64,000 bases of DNA from assembly GCA_030248195.1 (NCBI GenBank), contig JASAND010015492.1, positions 1-64,000 on the forward strand, given 5' to 3'. Of this stretch, positions 40,701 through 49,804 are shown piece by piece. The DNA comes from Trissonchulus latispiculum (Eukaryota; Nematoda; Enoplea; Enoplida; Ironidae). The notes beneath the pieces are model-generated. The model ran no database searches and had not been told where the DNA came from. It saw only the letters and a program-made list of their open reading frames with translations. The first letter of the stretch is position 1, and every line of letters starts with the position of its first letter. The position numbers and the translations under genes are program-made.

Positions 40701-40968
40701 TGTTGAGTTGGTGAACCGTGGGGAATGCTGGCATTCTTTCCAGCTGCTGGTCCAGGGAATTCCGAAAACCGCTCCAGTTTGCTTTTTCGAAGCAGTAGAA
40801 TTTCTTGACAGGTGGCTTGCCAACTGCTACTGCTAGCGAAAGATCGCACATAATCGGCTGGTGGTCCGACAGCGGAGCCTCCAGAACCTGCCAATTGAAT
40901 CTTCCACCCCAGGAGTGGTGCAGTAGCGTGACATCCGGACTGGATTTACCACCGGTTTGAGGATTGAT
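37726..40968 (-). CDS. LINE polyprotein, C-terminal part: reverse transcriptase, RNase H, zinc knuckle
   Basis: Residues below count from ATG 40851; the frame is open from the TGA at 40969. It begins with the end of the endonuclease (APLSDHQP). The reverse transcriptase spans about 240-600: KKAAGPDAVSNEM, YRPVSLTSCLSKLLERMI, VLIDFQRAFDTVW, GVPQGSCLSPTLF and the catalytic FADD (459-462). The RNase H domain spans about 757-890 with D762 (TDGS), E803, D832 (TDSQ) and D885, plus WIPGHAGLSGNESAD. A CCHC knuckle (CSFC...H...C) is at 981-999. No other break is seen in 1041 codons. Domain order places it in the I/Ingi group. Confidence 0.92.
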   Translation of the reverse strand: MNPQTGGKSSPDVTLLHHSWGGRFNWQVLEAPLSDHQPIMCDLSLAVAVGKPPVKKFYCFEKANWSGFRNSLDQQLERMPAFPTVHQLNKALTAAIITSAEENIPRNRRRKPKCWWNEELTVTMKDVRQKKWIFLQSRTEEDRAEWKNADRKLKHQILEAKRANWQEYVSTLDLRSDPSKVMRTLRAIDGRNPATSSGEALSRGNKKLISDRDKANGFVKEYAKISHLKQSKEDRPLLRSVRAKLKETCSCQSDLCRPFTPDEYFLAVNELPVKKAAGPDAVSNEMIKNLSESAHTVLLNLYNDSWRTGQIPSQWRRAKIIPIPKRGKALNRVESYRPVSLTSCLSKLLERMIKNRLSHWLEENRILDSRQAGFRSLHMTEDHIIRLVQTVVDGFCSKKPPKRTILVLIDFQRAFDTVWKGGLLHKLLAMDLPVCLVRWIRNFLSDRMASVELNGSHSGLRKFYHGVPQGSCLSPTLFLLFINDILEQLPEGVHASLFADDLAIWVQDSELARGQAKMQEALDTIAQWSRRWKLQINAHKSECCVFSTCNKEANFRPQLNIDGSQVPFKANPVFLGITFDRLLNFGPHVNKLKAKACARLKTLNAVASTKWGCVKEDLRLLYLTFVRSAIEYCGGAWMPCATKTHMDTLEKVQNCAARSISGCLRAAPIEILQLEANLIPLAMRKKQLAANALERSLRLPPGNPRRDLCDTPPNLHRSLKSQPSWRKVAAEATEDCGLSTIPREPMVAVDSVEPGLRFAGVDARPALVTRTRRHDAPEIRRLAAEETLAKLPPAEITIWTDGSAAGGTENGGGGIYIEFADPTEPVEIKVAAGKFCSSFRAELKAVACGLRWLEENDYKFPPAYRVRVCTDSQSVVRLLNSGVRGSFSQTLSGVWSSLSRLRHRKIIVQWIPGHAGLSGNESADRLASEASSLPQMAEAADLNTAKAVIKRAVLRTWYDSLLHLRARAIYGNSGPVPQSKEQHLNRQDRVLLSQLRSGKSWILASYRHTIDPNRFPSPNCSFCQLGEPETVEHLLLSCPALTTARHIDLGPNPEISCLRNDPEAVLRFLGNSGLLGARRV

Positions 40969-42018
40969 TCAGGTCGGCGTGCCGTCATTAGCTATGCAGA
41001 GGCCCGACGAAAGGGCCCAGTCTTCCAGGCTATCTCCCAGTTGATCTTGAGGTTGGAGCAAATCCCAAGAGGGAGAGTGGGCATTGAAATCGCCGGCTAT
41101 AACGGCCCTGCCGTGATGATTGAGGAAGCTGGGATCGAAGTTTTGACGGCGCTGATCTACCCCGTCGTTGATGATAGGGGGGACATAGATGTTGGTCAAA
41201 GCGACTGGACCGGATTTCGTCTGAATATGGACAAGCAGGACATCAGTGGTTGTGTCCGCGGGTGACAGGAGGTTTCTGTCTTCCACGGAATAGCCGATGC
41301 CTTTTCTGATTAGGGTTGCAACCCCACCACCAACCACCTGGTTTGCCTGCCTTCCCGTAGTGCGGTGCCTGTGGATTTCGTCGAAGTCTTTCAGCCCGAT
41401 CTTGTCTCCCGGTTTGGTCCAGGTTTCTTGGAGCATGATAATGTCGGCCTGCATGTCCTTGGCCAGTTTCTCCAGGAGGGGCCTCTTTTTGCCGACCGCT
41501 CCAACATTCCACTGTAGCACTCTCAAACAGTTTCTGCCCTTTTGGTCAGGTTTGACCCCTCGTGTGCACAGCCATACTGGATCAGGAGGGTGGGCCGGTA
41601 GGGGGGAGGATTGGATAGGCGATTGGGTGGATGAGTTCTGACTACCAGGTATCCCTGGGCATTTAGGGCAATGGTAGGAGTTGATGTCCTGCGGGGAGAG
41701 AGCAGCCAGGTCCCGTGGACCCAGGCCCGCACAAACACCACTATGTACCCACATCTTACAGAGAGTACACCGAATAGAGTACCCACTGTACCCCACACCT
41801 TTACCACAGACCGCGCAGGGCCAACGGGGCGGCCCGGGCCTGTTGGTGGGCGGGCGGGGACCTGGATTCCGTTCCACATCACCGGCAAGAAGTAGTAGGA
41901 GGGCCAGATATGCCGGTTTACCCGGCCCTCCTAGGAAAAACCCGATCTTCCGTTGAGGTTCTTCGCTTCTGGGAAGGGTAATAACCACGGTTGTGAAGCC
42001 CAATTTGTTGAAAGCCAC
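40969..42018 (-). CDS. LINE polyprotein, N-terminal part: 2A-like peptide, PHD finger, endonuclease (ends at premature TGA)
   Basis: 349 codons. Residues 36-54 are a hydrophobic run followed by GDVERNPGP, the 2A signature that makes ribosomes release and continue between G and P. Residues 68-119 form a PHD finger (CAVC, CTLC, WVH, CPKC). From about 168 there is an AP-type endonuclease domain: LRVLQWNVG, IIMLQETW, NIYVPP and AGDFNAHSPSW, with the catalytic N, E, D, N and H visible. The frame stops at TGA 40971-40969, but the same frame continues without a gap into the reverse transcriptase region. The codon position lies in a CpG-prone context, so a single transition is a plausible cause. 2A sequences at the N-terminus are known from Ingi/L1Tc-type and some CR1 LINEs. 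Confidence 0.9.
   Translation of the reverse strand: MAFNKLGFTTVVITLPRSEEPQRKIGFFLGGPGKPAYLALLLLLAGDVERNPGPRPPTNRPGPPRWPCAVCGKGVGYSGYSIRCTLCKMWVHSGVCAGLGPRDLAALSPQDINSYHCPKCPGIPGSQNSSTQSPIQSSPLPAHPPDPVWLCTRGVKPDQKGRNCLRVLQWNVGAVGKKRPLLEKLAKDMQADIIMLQETWTKPGDKIGLKDFDEIHRHRTTGRQANQVVGGGVATLIRKGIGYSVEDRNLLSPADTTTDVLLVHIQTKSGPVALTNIYVPPIINDGVDQRRQNFDPSFLNHHGRAVIAGDFNAHSPSWDLLQPQDQLGDSLEDWALSSGLCIANDGTPT
41857..41883 (-). other. 2A-like translational recoding sequence
   Basis: Codes for GDVERNPGP, matching the consensus D-V/I-E-x-N-P-G-P exactly, after a leucine-rich stretch (LALLLLLA). In known 2A peptides this separates the upstream peptide from the downstream protein without a peptide bond. 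Here it would release a leader of about 53 residues from the PHD-endonuclease-RT protein. Confidence 0.85.
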
Positions 42019-42065
42019 TCCACTGCGGCAAAGCGGACTTCTTCGGAGCAGATCGGTTAGATCTG

Positions 42066-42740
42066 CAGTTGATTTGGGGGTTATTATTCGGTATGATTTA
42101 AAATTTTCCGATCACTGTAGTAAAATTGCCAAGAAAGCCTTTCATATTTCTAATTTGATACATAATTGTTTTATTTCTACTGATCCGTTCTTCAAATTTA
42201 AGTTATTCAGTATTTACGTACGCCCAATCTTAGAAACGGCTTGCGAGGTATGGAGCCCAAACCTTGTTAAAGATATTTCGTTGTTAGAAAGCGTTCAGAG
42301 GCGTTTTACCGAAAGAATTCTTCCAAATTTAAATTTTGATTATGACCATAGATGTCGATATCTCAGGACTCTAACTTTAGAAAAACGTAGACGATATAAA
42401 GATTTAGTTCTAATGTACAAGATTGTACGTGGACTTATTGCCATTGACTTCAACGAACTTTTCACGTATCAAGCTAATATATCTATGCGAAATACTAGAG
42501 GTCATCCTTTTAAAATTCGAGTTACGAAAAATAACCTGACCTCAGTCAAAAATTTGTTTCATAATAGAGTTATCAATGAATGGAATTCCTTACCTAATTG
42601 TATAGTCAACTCAGCTTCGCTTCCCTCTTTCAAGAGGGCACTGCGAGAGACATTGTTTTCTGTAGATGTTTAGTGCAGAAATGTTGCACTCGTCTGTAAC
42701 CTTGTTATTGTTTGTTTAATCAATAATAATAATAATAAAA
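42066..42740 (+). pseudogene. CR1-like LINE fragment, C-terminal end and 3' tail
   Basis: The frame 42066-42673 codes for VDLGVIIRYDLKFSDHCSK, YVRPILETACEVWSPNLV, LLESVQRRFTERILP and a C-terminal NLFHNRVINEWNSLP segment, typical of the thumb and C-terminal part of CR1/Rex-type LINE polyproteins. It ends in TAG at 42671-42673. The 3' UTR is about 45 bases and then an ATA/TAA trinucleotide run (about 42720-42740). Severely 5'-truncated; the junction with the opposite-strand Ingi-type LINE is at its 5' side. Confidence 0.85.
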
Positions 42741-42964
42741 TCGATCCACCGGATAGCTCTCGGTTCGATTTCTGAAATCAGCGACTTCTATTTACACTAG
42801 GGGCAACTTTTCGGCCAAATCGGAAATTTTTTCGAAGCATAAGTGGGGACCAAGGCGAAAAGAATCGCCCCCATCCAAATATATAAATGAAGCAAAATTT
42901 CCCCCCCATCTGCATAAGTGCCGTCATAGGTGTACCAGGCTACAGTTTGCCCCCTGTGAGACCC

Positions 42965-44400
42965 CCCCACGGAGAGGCCAGACCCCCCCCTCCCCCCCCT
43001 ACCCGACCTCAACTACTCACCCCCCCCAAGCCGAGCTCAAACCCCCTCCCCCCCTAAAATTGGGTCCAAACCAAATAAAAAATGCAAAATTTTTGAAAAA
43101 AGTTTTTGCAATTTCTGAAAATTTTTGAAAAAAATTCGAACTAATGGCTATAAAGCACATATAAAGCAGTGGCGGATCCAGGATTTTGAAAAGGGGGGGG
43201 CCGCTGAAAAATTTTTCGGGGGGGTAACCAAATTTTCCGGGGAGGGGGGGGGTAAAAATTTGCTTTTTCCAGGAACAAAACATTTTTACAAGAAAATTAA
43301 TATTGTGTAATGTGTATGGAAAGTTTAGTTCACTTGCCAATTGAAAAACAACTATATATATCCCGTGAGTGAAGAAGCATGGAGAATTTACACAAGAAGC
43401 ACACGGGGGGCCTGGGGGGCAGAGCCCCCAGAAGTTGAAGAATTTTTTGAAATTGGAAAAAAACCCGTCATGCAAACTTTTGAAAAGATTAAATAAATAA
43501 AATGGAGATGTACATGTATATATAGTAATTTACGAAGTGACAAACTTGCAGTAAAATAGTATATATAAATATATACAAGGAATGGTGGCAATAAAGAGGA
43601 CAAGTTACAAGGGCAACAAAGATAATGTGCGAAACGGGGGGTCTGGGGGGCGGAGCCCCCCAGAAGTTGAAGAATTTTTTGAAATCGTGGACAATTCAGC
43701 CATTCAAATGTAGTTAAATGTAGTTCAAATTAGTTAAGATGAGATGAGTTATTGAGTTGTAAAATCGATCATTGGAAAACCAAAACGGGAATCGGATGCT
43801 TTCAGAATTTTTCACTTCCACGATTTATTCTAGAACACTTTCAGAAGCTGCCAATTATATATCAATCTTGCATTGCCCATTTTATATATATATATATATA
43901 TACGTTATGAAAGCAAAATAAAATTTGTAAATGCCCGTATATATATTATATATATAAGCCGGTATATAGTCATAAAATAAACTGAAGGCGTTGAGTACAA
44001 TTATATTCTTACAAAATAGGAAAGGAAACAAAATAGAAGACACTTTAAGAGACAGAAGTTCTGCCAAGAACTACGTATATACGTAATAAAGCAGCACAGA
44101 AGTATATATATATATATAAGTGCGCCGCAGGCGAAATTTTTTAAAAATTTGTGAAATTTATTAAAATTATGCTTAATTTTCACTCGAAATATGCATTATA
44201 AACAGCTGAAAAAATTTTCTAGGGGGGGGGGCCCGGAATGTCAAAGGAGGGGGCCCAAATCCCCGGGCCCCCCCTGGATCCGCCACTGATATAAAGAGCT
44301 AAAGATGGTTATTTAAAAATCTTGGGTACAGTTTAGGGGGGGTCCCCCACTCCCCCTCCCCCAAATTTCGGATCTTGGTGGGGTCCCCCGAGCGAAATTT
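42965..44400 (+). repeat. Second copy of the 32.9-33.4 kb core repeat, interrupted by a hAT element
   Basis: Left part 42980-43166 (CTACCCGACCTCAACTACT, AAAATTGGGTCCAAACCA) and right part 44289-44400 (AGATGGTTATTTA, CAAATTTCGGATCTTGGTGG) match the core at 32925-33390 in order and orientation. It lacks the 17-base termini seen there. Confidence 0.7.
43167..44288. mobile_element. Non-autonomous hAT element with perfect ends
   Basis: Perfect 16-base inverted ends CAGTGGCGGATCCAGG and CCTGGATCCGCCACTG, with a perfect 8-base duplication ATATAAAG at 43159-43166 and 44289-44296. The 1122-base interior has no transposase. It contains two related GC hairpin blocks (about 43403-43450 and 43636-43683, GGGG...GAGCCCCC followed by AGAAGTTGAAGAATTTTTTG) and TA-rich runs. 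The target is a repeat whose uninterrupted copy exists at 32.9-33.4 kb, which confirms the boundaries. Confidence 0.88.
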
Positions 44401-44930
44401 GGACCTTCTACTCCCCCCCCAAACCCAAACAGGTGGTACACCTATGAGTGCCGTTTTACCCTAGGGGCAACTTCTCAGCCAAATCTTAGACAAAAGATTT
44501 TTAAGGGGGACCAAGGACGCGAAAAAATCCCCCATAAGTGCCAAAATTTCGACCTGTTAGCTAGATTTGGCCGAAAAATGGTCATTTTTTGAAAAAATTT
44601 TCTAAAATTTTGACCTAAAATCGCTTTAAAACGGTGCAAAAACGCCTAAAATGTTAAAAGCAAGCCTTATATTTTGTTGAGAAAAGGGCTAAATGTAATT
44701 TAAAGAAAAGGGCTAAAAAGAAAATTTTGCATTTTTTGGCCATTTTTCAAAATTTCTGAGGTCCAAATTCTGGGGGATGGTTGGGGGGGGGGTACCCCAT
44801 CACATTTCGGGGGTCGACCACCAAAATCCCAAGATTTACCCCCCCACCGAGACCCTAAGTTCCAGGGAAACTATGACCTATGCCCATGGCTACATGCTTA
44901 GAGTATATACCTTGGATAATATATCATCTA

Positions 44931-45738
44931 GGAGTTTTATTATCAGGGGATCAAAAAGTTTCTAAGTACTGCGAAAAAGTAAATAGAGCAGCACAGGTTC
45001 TGTCAGCTAGAATATTTAGATCTTTTCAAACTCGAGATAGTCAGATGCTACTTAAATTATACAAAACGTTTGTTAGACCGTTAGTGGAATATAACACACA
45101 GGTTTGGTCACAGTATCTCTTGAAAGATATTGACAAAGTGGAGCGTGCTCAACGGGTTTTTACAAAACGCTTGCCGGGAAAATGTACAATCTTTCATATG
45201 TAGATCGTTTGGAGGCCTTAGGACTAGCTAGTTTAGAATATCGAAGATTGGTTAATGATGCAGTCTTGTGCTACAAAATTGTGAAAAATGATATTGATAT
45301 GGAATTTTCTGACTATTTTCAGTACTGTCCTGATGGGGGTACAAGAGGGCATAGGCTAAGATTGAAAGCTTTGCATAGACCAAATTTGGTTGTAACGCAA
45401 AATTATTTCACTTGGAGAGTAGTGAATCTTTGGAACGCACTGCCAGAAGAGGCTGTAAATGCAACCACAGTAAGTATTTTTCGGAACCAACTTGAAAATT
45501 TGAACCTGAGAAATTTTCTTAAAGGGCGGGGACTTAGATGACCAGTGCTGGTCTTTTCCTGTCCTACTTGAAGTATATATATATATACGTATATGTATTT
45601 TGTCTTTATACTAACAAATGACAGTATGAATGAGTTTACTGTAAGTTTAAATTAAAATTGTGACTCTGTACTAATAAACATTTTATTGTTTTGAATTATG
45701 TTACTTTCTCCTTCAAGTGAATTACTTGTCTTGTCTTG
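44931..45738 (+). pseudogene. CR1-like LINE 3' fragment inserted in duplicated segment
   Basis: Codes for the C-terminal part of a CR1-like polyprotein: GVLLSGDQKVSKYCEK, LLKLYKTFVRPLVEYN, DIDKVERAQRVFTKR, then after a frameshift at about 45170-45185 NLSYVDRLEALGLASLEYRR and a WRVVNLWNALPEE segment to TGA at 45539-45541. It ends in repeated TTGTC at about 45725-45740. Flanked by TCATCTA (44924-44930 and 45739-45745), a 7-base target duplication. The unoccupied site is at 47136-47142. About 810 bases long. Confidence 0.88.
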
Positions 45739-45779
45739 TCATCTAAAAACGTGTTTTCAGATATTTTGAAAAATTGTCT

Positions 45780-46245
45780 AGATTTGTAAAATATCTGAAA
45801 AATGTCTGGAAAAATGTCTGGAAAAAGTCTGAAAAATGGCTGGAAAAAGTGTGGAAAATGTCTGGAAAAAAACTGGAAAATGGCTGGAAAGTCTGGAAAA
45901 TGGCTGGAAAAAGTCTGGAGAATGTCTGGAAAAAACCTGGAAAAAGTCTGGAAAATATCTGGAAAAAACCCAGAAAAAGTCTGGAAGAATTCTAGAAAAA
46001 TCTGGAAAATGTCTGGAAAAAATCTGGAAAATGACGTTTCCAGGCTTTTCCCAGAGATTTACCAGACTTTTTCCAGACATTTTCCAGATCCAAAATATGC
46101 CTAGAAAATATCTGGAAAATCTCTGGAAAAATTTTTCCAGGTATTTTCCAGACTTTTTCCAAACAACAGAAAAAACCTGGAAAAAGTCTGGAAAAATTTT
46201 AGCGTTAAAAAATTTTTCCAGACTTTTTCCGAAAAAAGTTTTCCT
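45780..46245. repeat. TCTGGAAAA minisatellite, palindromic
   Basis: About 15-base units built on GTCTGGAAAA run from 45790 to 46030. After that the complementary TTTTCCAGAC dominates, with one more short sense stretch. The array can fold back on itself. Its frames give meaningless WKKSGK or FSRHFPD repeats. Duplicated at 47180-47640. Confidence 0.85.
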
Positions 46246-46248
46246 GTG

Positions 46249-46609
46249 CCCTCCCCCGGCGAAACTCTAGAACCTCAGAAATTTCAAAAAAACAGCCAAA
46301 AATGCCAAATTTGCGAAGGTTTAGCCCTTTTCTCATCATAATAAGGCTTCTTTTTAACGTTTTGCACCTTTTTAAAACAATTATATATATATATAAGCCA
46401 AAATGTGAGAAATGTTTTGAGAAAAACTGACCATTAATCAGCCAAAAAATAGCTATATAACTTTTCGAGTCCAAAACTCGCTGATGGGGTTGGACCGCGA
46501 ACCCCTCGACCCAAACGGACATGTCCCCGGGGCCCGCCCCCCACCCTAAAAATTGCGGCTACCGGCACTACTACCACCAAATCGGCGCTTAGACAACCCC
46601 CCCCTCCCT
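46249..46609. other. Spacer between the duplicated segments
   Basis: About 360 bases with a TA run at 46380-46396 and fragments of G-run repeats. No gene. Confidence 0.5.
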
Positions 46610-47645
46610 AAATTTGGACCTTCTACTCCCCTCCCCAACCCAAACAGGTGGTACACCTATGAGTGCCGTTTTACCCTAGGGGCAACTTCTCAGCCAAATC
46701 TTAGACAAAAGATTTTTAAGGGGGACCAAGGACGCGAAAAAATCCTCCATAAGTGCCAAAATTTCGACCTGTTAGCTAAATTTGGCCGAAAAATGGTCAT
46801 TTTTTGAAAAACTTTCTAAAATTTTGACCTAAAATCGCTTTAAAACGGTGCAAAAACGCCTAAAACGTTAAAAGCAAGCCTTGTTTTGATGAGAAAAGGG
46901 CTAAATGTAATTTAAAGAAAAGGGCTAAAAAGTAAATTTTGCATTTTTTGGCCATTTTTTGAAATTTCTGAGGTCCAAATTCTGGGGGATGGTTGGGGGG
47001 GGGGTACCCCATCACATTTCGGGGGTCGACCACCAAAATCCCAAGATTTACCCCCCCCCGAGACCCTAAGTTCCAGGGAAACTATGACCTATGCCCATGG
47101 CTACATGCTTAGAGTAACCTTGGATAATATATATATCATCTAAAAACGTGTTTTCAGATATTTTGAAAAATTGTCTAGATTTGTAAAATATCTGAAAAAT
47201 GTCTGGAAAAATGTCTGGAAAAAGTCTGAAAAATGGCTGGAAAAAGTGTGGAAAATGTCTGGAAAAAAACTGGAAAATGGCTGGAAAGTCTGGAAAATGG
47301 CTGGAAAAAGTCTGGAGAATGTCTGGAAAAAACCTGGAAAAAGTCTGGAAAATATCTGGAAAAAACCCAGAAAAAGTCTGGAAGAATTCTAGAAAAATCT
47401 GGAAAATGTCTGGAAAAAATCAGGAAAATGACGTTTCCAGGCTTTTCCCAGAGATTTACCAGACTTTTTCCAGACATTTTCCAGATCCAAAATATGCCTA
47501 GAAAATATCTGGAAAATTTTTTCCAGGTATTTTCCAGACTTTTTCCAAACAACAGAAAAAACCTGGAAAAAGTCTGGAAAAATTTTAGCGTTAAAAAATT
47601 TGTCCAGATTTTTTCCAGACTTTTTCCGAAAAAAGTTTTCCTGTG
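46610..47645 (+). repeat. Duplicated segment, copy 2 (empty site)
   Basis: Matches copy 1 along its whole length except for the LINE. The uninterrupted target is GATAATATATATATCATCTA at 47123-47142, followed by AAAAACGTGTTTTCAG. Confidence 0.85.
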
Positions 47646-48775
47646 AAATGTGAGGAAACTTTTTCAAAAAATGACCATTTTTTGGAAAAATTTAGCTAAC
47701 TTTCTGGAGCAAAAAAGTGCTGGGGGGGTGGGGGGTAACAAAAAGTGGGGGAACGGAAAGTCAAAAAATCTGGGAGGGGGTAAAGTTGGTCGAAAATTTT
47801 GGGGGCGGGGGTACCCCCCCAACCCCACCCTGGTGAAACTGGGTGGGATCAGCCGGTTTGAGCTGGGGTGGGGTCCGAAAAAATCGAATTTGGGGTTAAA
47901 AAAATTTTTCGGTCAAAAATTTAGAAAAAATTCGCGAATTCGCTAAAAAACGCTATTTCCAACTAAAAATCAACAATATTTCATGATTTTTGTTCATTTA
48001 GTCGAAAAACTTGTCCAAAAAATTTCGAATCTTTACTAATTTTGAGGCAAAATTTTCAAAATTGTGAGAGTGGGGTCTGGAAAATTTGGGTGGGTGGGAT
48101 CTGGGATTTGACCATTTGGGGGTGGGGTCTGCCTCCAAAATTTCGAAGGTGGAGTCGGCACTTTTCCATTCGGGGGGAGGGGTCCCCCCCCGCAGGTACG
48201 CGTATTCTGGGGATGGGTAAACATAGGTGTGGGGGGGGGGGGTGGGGTTGGGGGGGTAACCCCCCCAGCCATTTTTACAAACCCCCCAAAAATTTTTGGG
48301 GGCCCCTGGCCCCCCCCCCCCCAAAGGGGGGGGGGGGGGTAGTCGCGCCGACGGCGCCAAAAATTGGGCAAAAATTGGGCAAAAATTGGGTATTTTAAGG
48401 GTAAATTCTGCAAAATTTTTCAAAAAAGTCCAAACTTTTGGCATAAAGTGTTATTTTATTGCGATAAATACACGTTTTTAACGGTTTTATGGACGTTCTG
48501 GCTCAATATTTACCTTATTTTAGACTTAGAAACATGTTGGCAATCAAGTTTTCGAGTTTAAACCCCTGTCTAATGTCAAAACTACCTCATAGTTGAATGT
48601 TTTTTGGCATTAGCAATGGCTGAAAATGCGATTTTTGACATAAAAATAGAAAAATTTTTTGGGGGAGGTGTTTGGGGGGGGGTCGTGGGGGGGGGTTTGG
48701 GTTGGGGGGTCTAAAAAGGGGGCCCTCCCCCCCAAATTCCGGGGGAGGGGGGCCCCCCCACACACGAAGCCCATT
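47646..48775. other. G/C-run repeats without a gene
   Basis: Contains a reversed copy (about 48355-48700) of the 26.5-27.4 kb repeat, including CGCGCCGACGGCGCC and GCATTAGCAATGGCTGAAAA. Long C and G runs at 48180-48345 and 48660-48765. The proline- and glycine-rich frames are homopolymer artefacts. Confidence 0.6.
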
Positions 48776-49020
48776 TCCAGAAATCAATTATAAAAAAATT
48801 AATTTTTTCTAATTGTTTTCTACATTACGAAATTTTTTCTAAATTTTTTCAATTTTTTTCTAAATGATTTCCAAATTAGAAATCAATTAGAAATCAAAAT
48901 CGATATAATATGTAATTGTTTTCTGATTGTTTTTAAATGTTTTCCTGAGTATAAAACAATTTGAAAAGAATTCAAATATTTTTCTAATTGTTTTCTAATT
49001 GATATCTAATTAGAAACAAG
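48761..49020. repeat. AT minisatellite with CACACGAAGCCCATTTC border
   Basis: The border 17-mer at 48761-48777 is identical to the right end of the 32.9-33.4 kb foldback core. It is followed by degenerate AATTGTTTTCTAATT-type units to about 49015. The partner end is missing, so this is a half element. Confidence 0.65.
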
Positions 49021-49109
49021 TTACCCCTTAAAAGGGGAATAATACCGCCGTAGAGTTTGGAATTTATGTGTTCATCGTTTTGTTTGTTTTCATCATACTG
49101 TTCATAGTA

Positions 49110-49310
49110 TGATCATAGTGTACGGTGACGTTAGCTTTTGACTAGTTTCTACTCCCGGACATTTGCCGTCTCTGAGACAAAAGAATGGGAGTAGTTTATT
49201 GCCATTTGCCATTGCCAATTGTGAAATTAAAATTCTACTGGAAGAAGGATTCGATCTGTTTCCGGACCAGCGCCAAGCGGACACCCTAGCCACTACACTA
49301 CTCTGACTAT
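49110..49310 (-). mobile_element. Possible tRNA-derived SINE, degenerate
   Basis: On the minus strand, 49310-49235 reads AGTAGTGTAGTGGCTAGGG (box-A-like) and, about 30 bases on, AGATCGAATCC (box-B-like), with a GTGTCCGCTTGGCGC anticodon-arm-like section between. A short unrelated tail follows. Too degenerate to fold as a true tRNA gene. The SINE reading is tentative. Confidence 0.4.
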
Positions 49311-49804
49311 AACGTTTTTGAGTAAACTGCGAGAGAGAAAATTATCATTTATCTATATATGTTTATTTTAAACAATTTATTTTATCTAAATTCTAAAGCA
49401 AAACAAACACTAATGAAATAAATACAGTGCAAGCTCAAACTCAGTCTTAGCACACGAAAATTGTAACAACAGTTTTAGCTATTTATTGATCTGTCAAACC
49501 CTGCCAATCAAGTGACAGGCAAATAACGCCCGATTTTCGGTAGTATGAGAAAAGGCAGAGATTGATCGTTTGCAAAACAATTTACAGGGCATTGAAAATG
49601 AACTAAATCGACTATAATGATGCTCTAAAAATTGCAAAATCTTAGAAAAATTGCTGGGCAAAAAAACCTGCGTAACAGGGACATGTGTTGAAGATAGGAC
49701 GGAAATCCTCCGCGCCAAGCAATTTACATGCAAAACATATGAATTCAGATGGGTCAACCCATTACAAGTATACCGCCTCCGGCGGTATAAAAAATTGAAA
49801 ATAT

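Larger units (their letters stand above)
37682..42055 (-). mobile_element. Ingi/I-type LINE, nearly complete
   Basis: A non-LTR retrotransposon read on the minus strand. The polyprotein frame runs from at least 42018 to TAG at 37728-37726, 1431 codons in one frame with a single internal TGA at 40971-40969. The 3' UTR is only about 45 bases and ends in a GAC trinucleotide run (37682-37700 on the plus strand as GTC repeats). The 5' end merges into a plus-strand CR1-like fragment at about 42040-42066, and no ATG is found before GTG 42018, so a few 5' bases are probably missing. No clear target duplication was found. Confidence 0.85.
44394..46248 (+). repeat. Duplicated segment, copy 1 (with LINE insertion)
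   Basis: Starts at AAATTTGGACCTTCTACTCC and ends at AAAAAAGTTTTCCTGTG. Apart from an inserted LINE fragment (44931-45738) it is almost identical to 46610-47645. It contains the CACCTATG motif, G-run blocks and the TCTGGAAAA minisatellite. Confidence 0.85.

Noticed and set aside
38525..41956. Several plus-strand frames of 75-160 codons
   Set aside because: All are antisense shadows of the minus-strand LINE polyprotein.
45774..46270. WKKSGK-type repeat proteins on both strands
   Set aside because: They are translations of the TCTGGAAAA minisatellite; their repeat length and codon pattern follow the DNA repeat.
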